Made by a program: the position numbers and the translations under genes. The notes beneath the pieces are model-generated. The model saw only the letters and a program-made list of their open reading frames with translations, had not been told where the DNA came from and ran no database searches. 5,007 nt of DNA from JAVBOJ01 sp031550755 (lineage in GTDB: Bacteria > Bacillota > Clostridia > Oscillospirales > UBA929). This document shows positions 3,754 to 5,007 of this stretch, piece by piece (position 1 is the stretch's first letter; every line of letters starts with the position of its first letter). Location: contig JAVBOJ010000004.1 in the NCBI GenBank assembly GCA_031550755.1, positions 1 to 5,007 of the forward strand. Direction: 5' to 3'.

Positions 3754-5007
3754 TCAAATATACTTCCCCAGCCCTTCGGCCTCCACGACAAACGAGCCGT
3801 CGTCCGGGAAGCCGGGCGCGGCCGCGCCGCCGTCCCCGTCCCAGCCGGCCGCCATCATGGCCGCCGCGATGAGCAGCCCGCCGTTGCCCGGCAGATAGAG
3901 CGGCAGGTCATCGCGGATGGACTGGGTGTTGTGTCCGCTGGGCAGGTAGACGTTTTTGGGCGTCTGCATCAGCATGAGCTCCACGGCCTTTTCGCGCAGA
4001 CCCAGCCGCGCCGCCGTCATGGCCATCAGCGGGAAATCCCAGCCCCAGAGCGACTCCATGTCCCAGCCGGACAGCACCCGCAGCAGGGTGTTTTTCATCG
4101 TTTCGCGGTCCACGCCGTCGCCCGGCAGCATCCCCAGCATGAGCAGCATGGACGGATGGTCGGTGTAAAACGGCAGCTCGGTGAAGGTGTTCGGGCAGTT
4201 TTCGTGCGCCAGATACACCCCGTCGCGCGCGGCGGGGGAGGCCAGCTCCTCGGCGACGCGGGAGAAATCCTGCCGCGCGGGCAGCCCCAGCCGGGTCAGC
4301 CAGACATTGGCCATGCGCAAGCCCCAGCGGAAGTATTCCACCTCAAACCCGGGGTTTAATACGCCGCGCGGGTCGTGGCGCTCCTGCGCCGGGATCATCG
4401 GCGCGCCCATGACATACCTCTGCCCGTCCCAGTGGAGGAAATCGGCCATCCACGCGGCGCTCTCCACCACGACGTCGAGGTATTCCCGCAAAAACGCCTC
4501 CGACGGGTTGCGTCGGTAACACAGCTCGGCCAGCAAAATCGGGTGCGGCTGCTGCCATGTCAGCAGCACCGCGATGGATGACGGGGTGTTGTAGCCGCTC
4601 GGGTCGCACATTTTCGGCCAGCGTGCGCCCTTGTAGCCCTGCGCTTGGGCGATATCGCGCGCCACCGGCAAAATGCCCCGGTAGTAGGCCAGGCTTTTCT
4701 GGAGCTCCTCCGGGCGACCCCACAGCGGAAAATGCGCCGCGTGCCAATAGTGCATTTCCAGATGGAACTTGCCGTACCAGCTGTTGCAGGAGAGCCCCGT
4801 CTCGGCCGGCGGCAGGGGGCTGCGGCTCTGGACGGCCACGAGATACTGCGACAGCACCAGCCGCCGCTCCAGCTCCAGCCCGCGCGGGTCGGGGGAACCC
4901 GCCAGCTGCAACGCGCCGCCGGCGAGCCAATAGCGCTCCCAGAAGGACTCACAGACGGCCTTGGCCGCGTCGAAATCCGGCGGCGGCGCGGCCGGCGCGG
5001 GATGCGC
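3754..5007 (-). CDS. (alpha/alpha)6-barrel glycoside hydrolase, C-terminal part; gene runs off the right edge
   Basis: The last 417 residues and the TGA stop are present. The frame is open to the window edge, so the N-terminus is missing. A Pro/Ala-rich stretch (residues 2-10 of the fragment) leads into FWERYWLAGGA (22-32), then CNSWYGKFHLEMHYWHAAHF (74-93), WQQPHPI (151-157), NPGFEVEYFRWG (218-229), WDMESLWGWDFP (315-326) and YLPGNGGLL (371-379). The HLEMHYWHA block resembles the helix-barrel core of six-hairpin glycosidases, where GH95 enzymes have NxQMNYWPAE. Known relatives act on plant or host glycans, but the substrate here cannot be told, and E84 and E222 are only candidate acidic residues. 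Localisation is unknown without the N-terminus. An internal TTG at 4911 is not the start, because conserved sequence continues upstream of it. No sugar transporter or regulator is visible nearby. The fold call is fairly safe; the exact GH family is not. Confidence 0.75.
   Translation of the reverse strand, partial: AHPAPAAPPPDFDAAKAVCESFWERYWLAGGALQLAGSPDPRGLELERRLVLSQYLVAVQSRSPLPPAETGLSCNSWYGKFHLEMHYWHAAHFPLWGRPEELQKSLAYYRGILPVARDIAQAQGYKGARWPKMCDPSGYNTPSSIAVLLTWQQPHPILLAELCYRRNPSEAFLREYLDVVVESAAWMADFLHWDGQRYVMGAPMIPAQERHDPRGVLNPGFEVEYFRWGLRMANVWLTRLGLPARQDFSRVAEELASPAARDGVYLAHENCPNTFTELPFYTDHPSMLLMLGMLPGDGVDRETMKNTLLRVLSGWDMESLWGWDFPLMAMTAARLGLREKAVELMLMQTPKNVYLPSGHNTQSIRDDLPLYLPGNGGLLIAAAMMAAGWDGDGGAAAPGFPDDGSFVVEAEGLGKYI

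Noticed and set aside
3931..4581. Several plus-strand frames opposite the hydrolase gene
   Set aside because: They are GC-bias shadows of a gene with conserved protein motifs on the minus strand.
1..5007. CRISPR arrays, tRNA or rRNA genes, insertion sequences
   Set aside because: No regularly spaced direct repeats, no tRNA cloverleaf or rRNA segment, and no transposase motif were seen on either strand.

Overview
The window looks like chromosomal DNA from a GC-rich member of the Bacillota, most likely a gut-type Clostridia/Oscillospiraceae relative. This is inferred from three things: a UvrA of Gram-positive type, sigma-A promoters and strong Shine-Dalgarno sequences of Bacillota style, and a holin-like mini-toxin of a family known from Bacillota. 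No 16S or other marker allows a firmer placement. All three protein genes lie on the minus strand.

Layout from left to right. Positions 1-167 hold no gene. They contain a leftward promoter candidate at the very edge (1-30), two hairpins (21-63), a perfect 14-bp stem-loop (77-108) and the terminator of uvrA (141-168). Positions 168-3050 are a complete uvrA, encoding the 960-residue DNA damage sensor of nucleotide excision repair. Positions 3051-3145 are its leader. Positions 3146-3433 hold what I read as a compact type I toxin-antitoxin locus. A 26-residue membrane peptide gene with a TTG start (3258-3338, minus) is driven by an exact consensus promoter (TTGACA, 17 bp, TATAAT). A convergent promoter on the plus strand (TTGACA, 17 bp, TAGAAT, extended -10) would make an antisense RNA across the 3' end of the toxin mRNA. 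A LexA-box-like sequence lies 8 bp upstream of the toxin -35 box.

Positions 3461-3748 hold no gene but are full of structure: a GAAA-tetraloop hairpin, GAAGAAT repeats, three consecutive long hairpins and a 12-bp palindrome. This resembles a dispersed intergenic repeat. Positions 3754-5007 are the C-terminal 417 residues of a predicted (alpha/alpha)6-barrel glycoside hydrolase, whose start lies beyond the right edge.

The genes do not form one operon. uvrA and the toxin each have their own signals, and the hydrolase is separated from them by the hairpin-rich block. The most notable content is the toxin/antisense pair beside a DNA-repair gene, with a possible SOS operator at the toxin promoter. 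That would parallel in logic, though not by homology, the SOS-controlled tisB/istR system of Escherichia coli. The antisense RNA and LexA control are predictions from sequence signals only.
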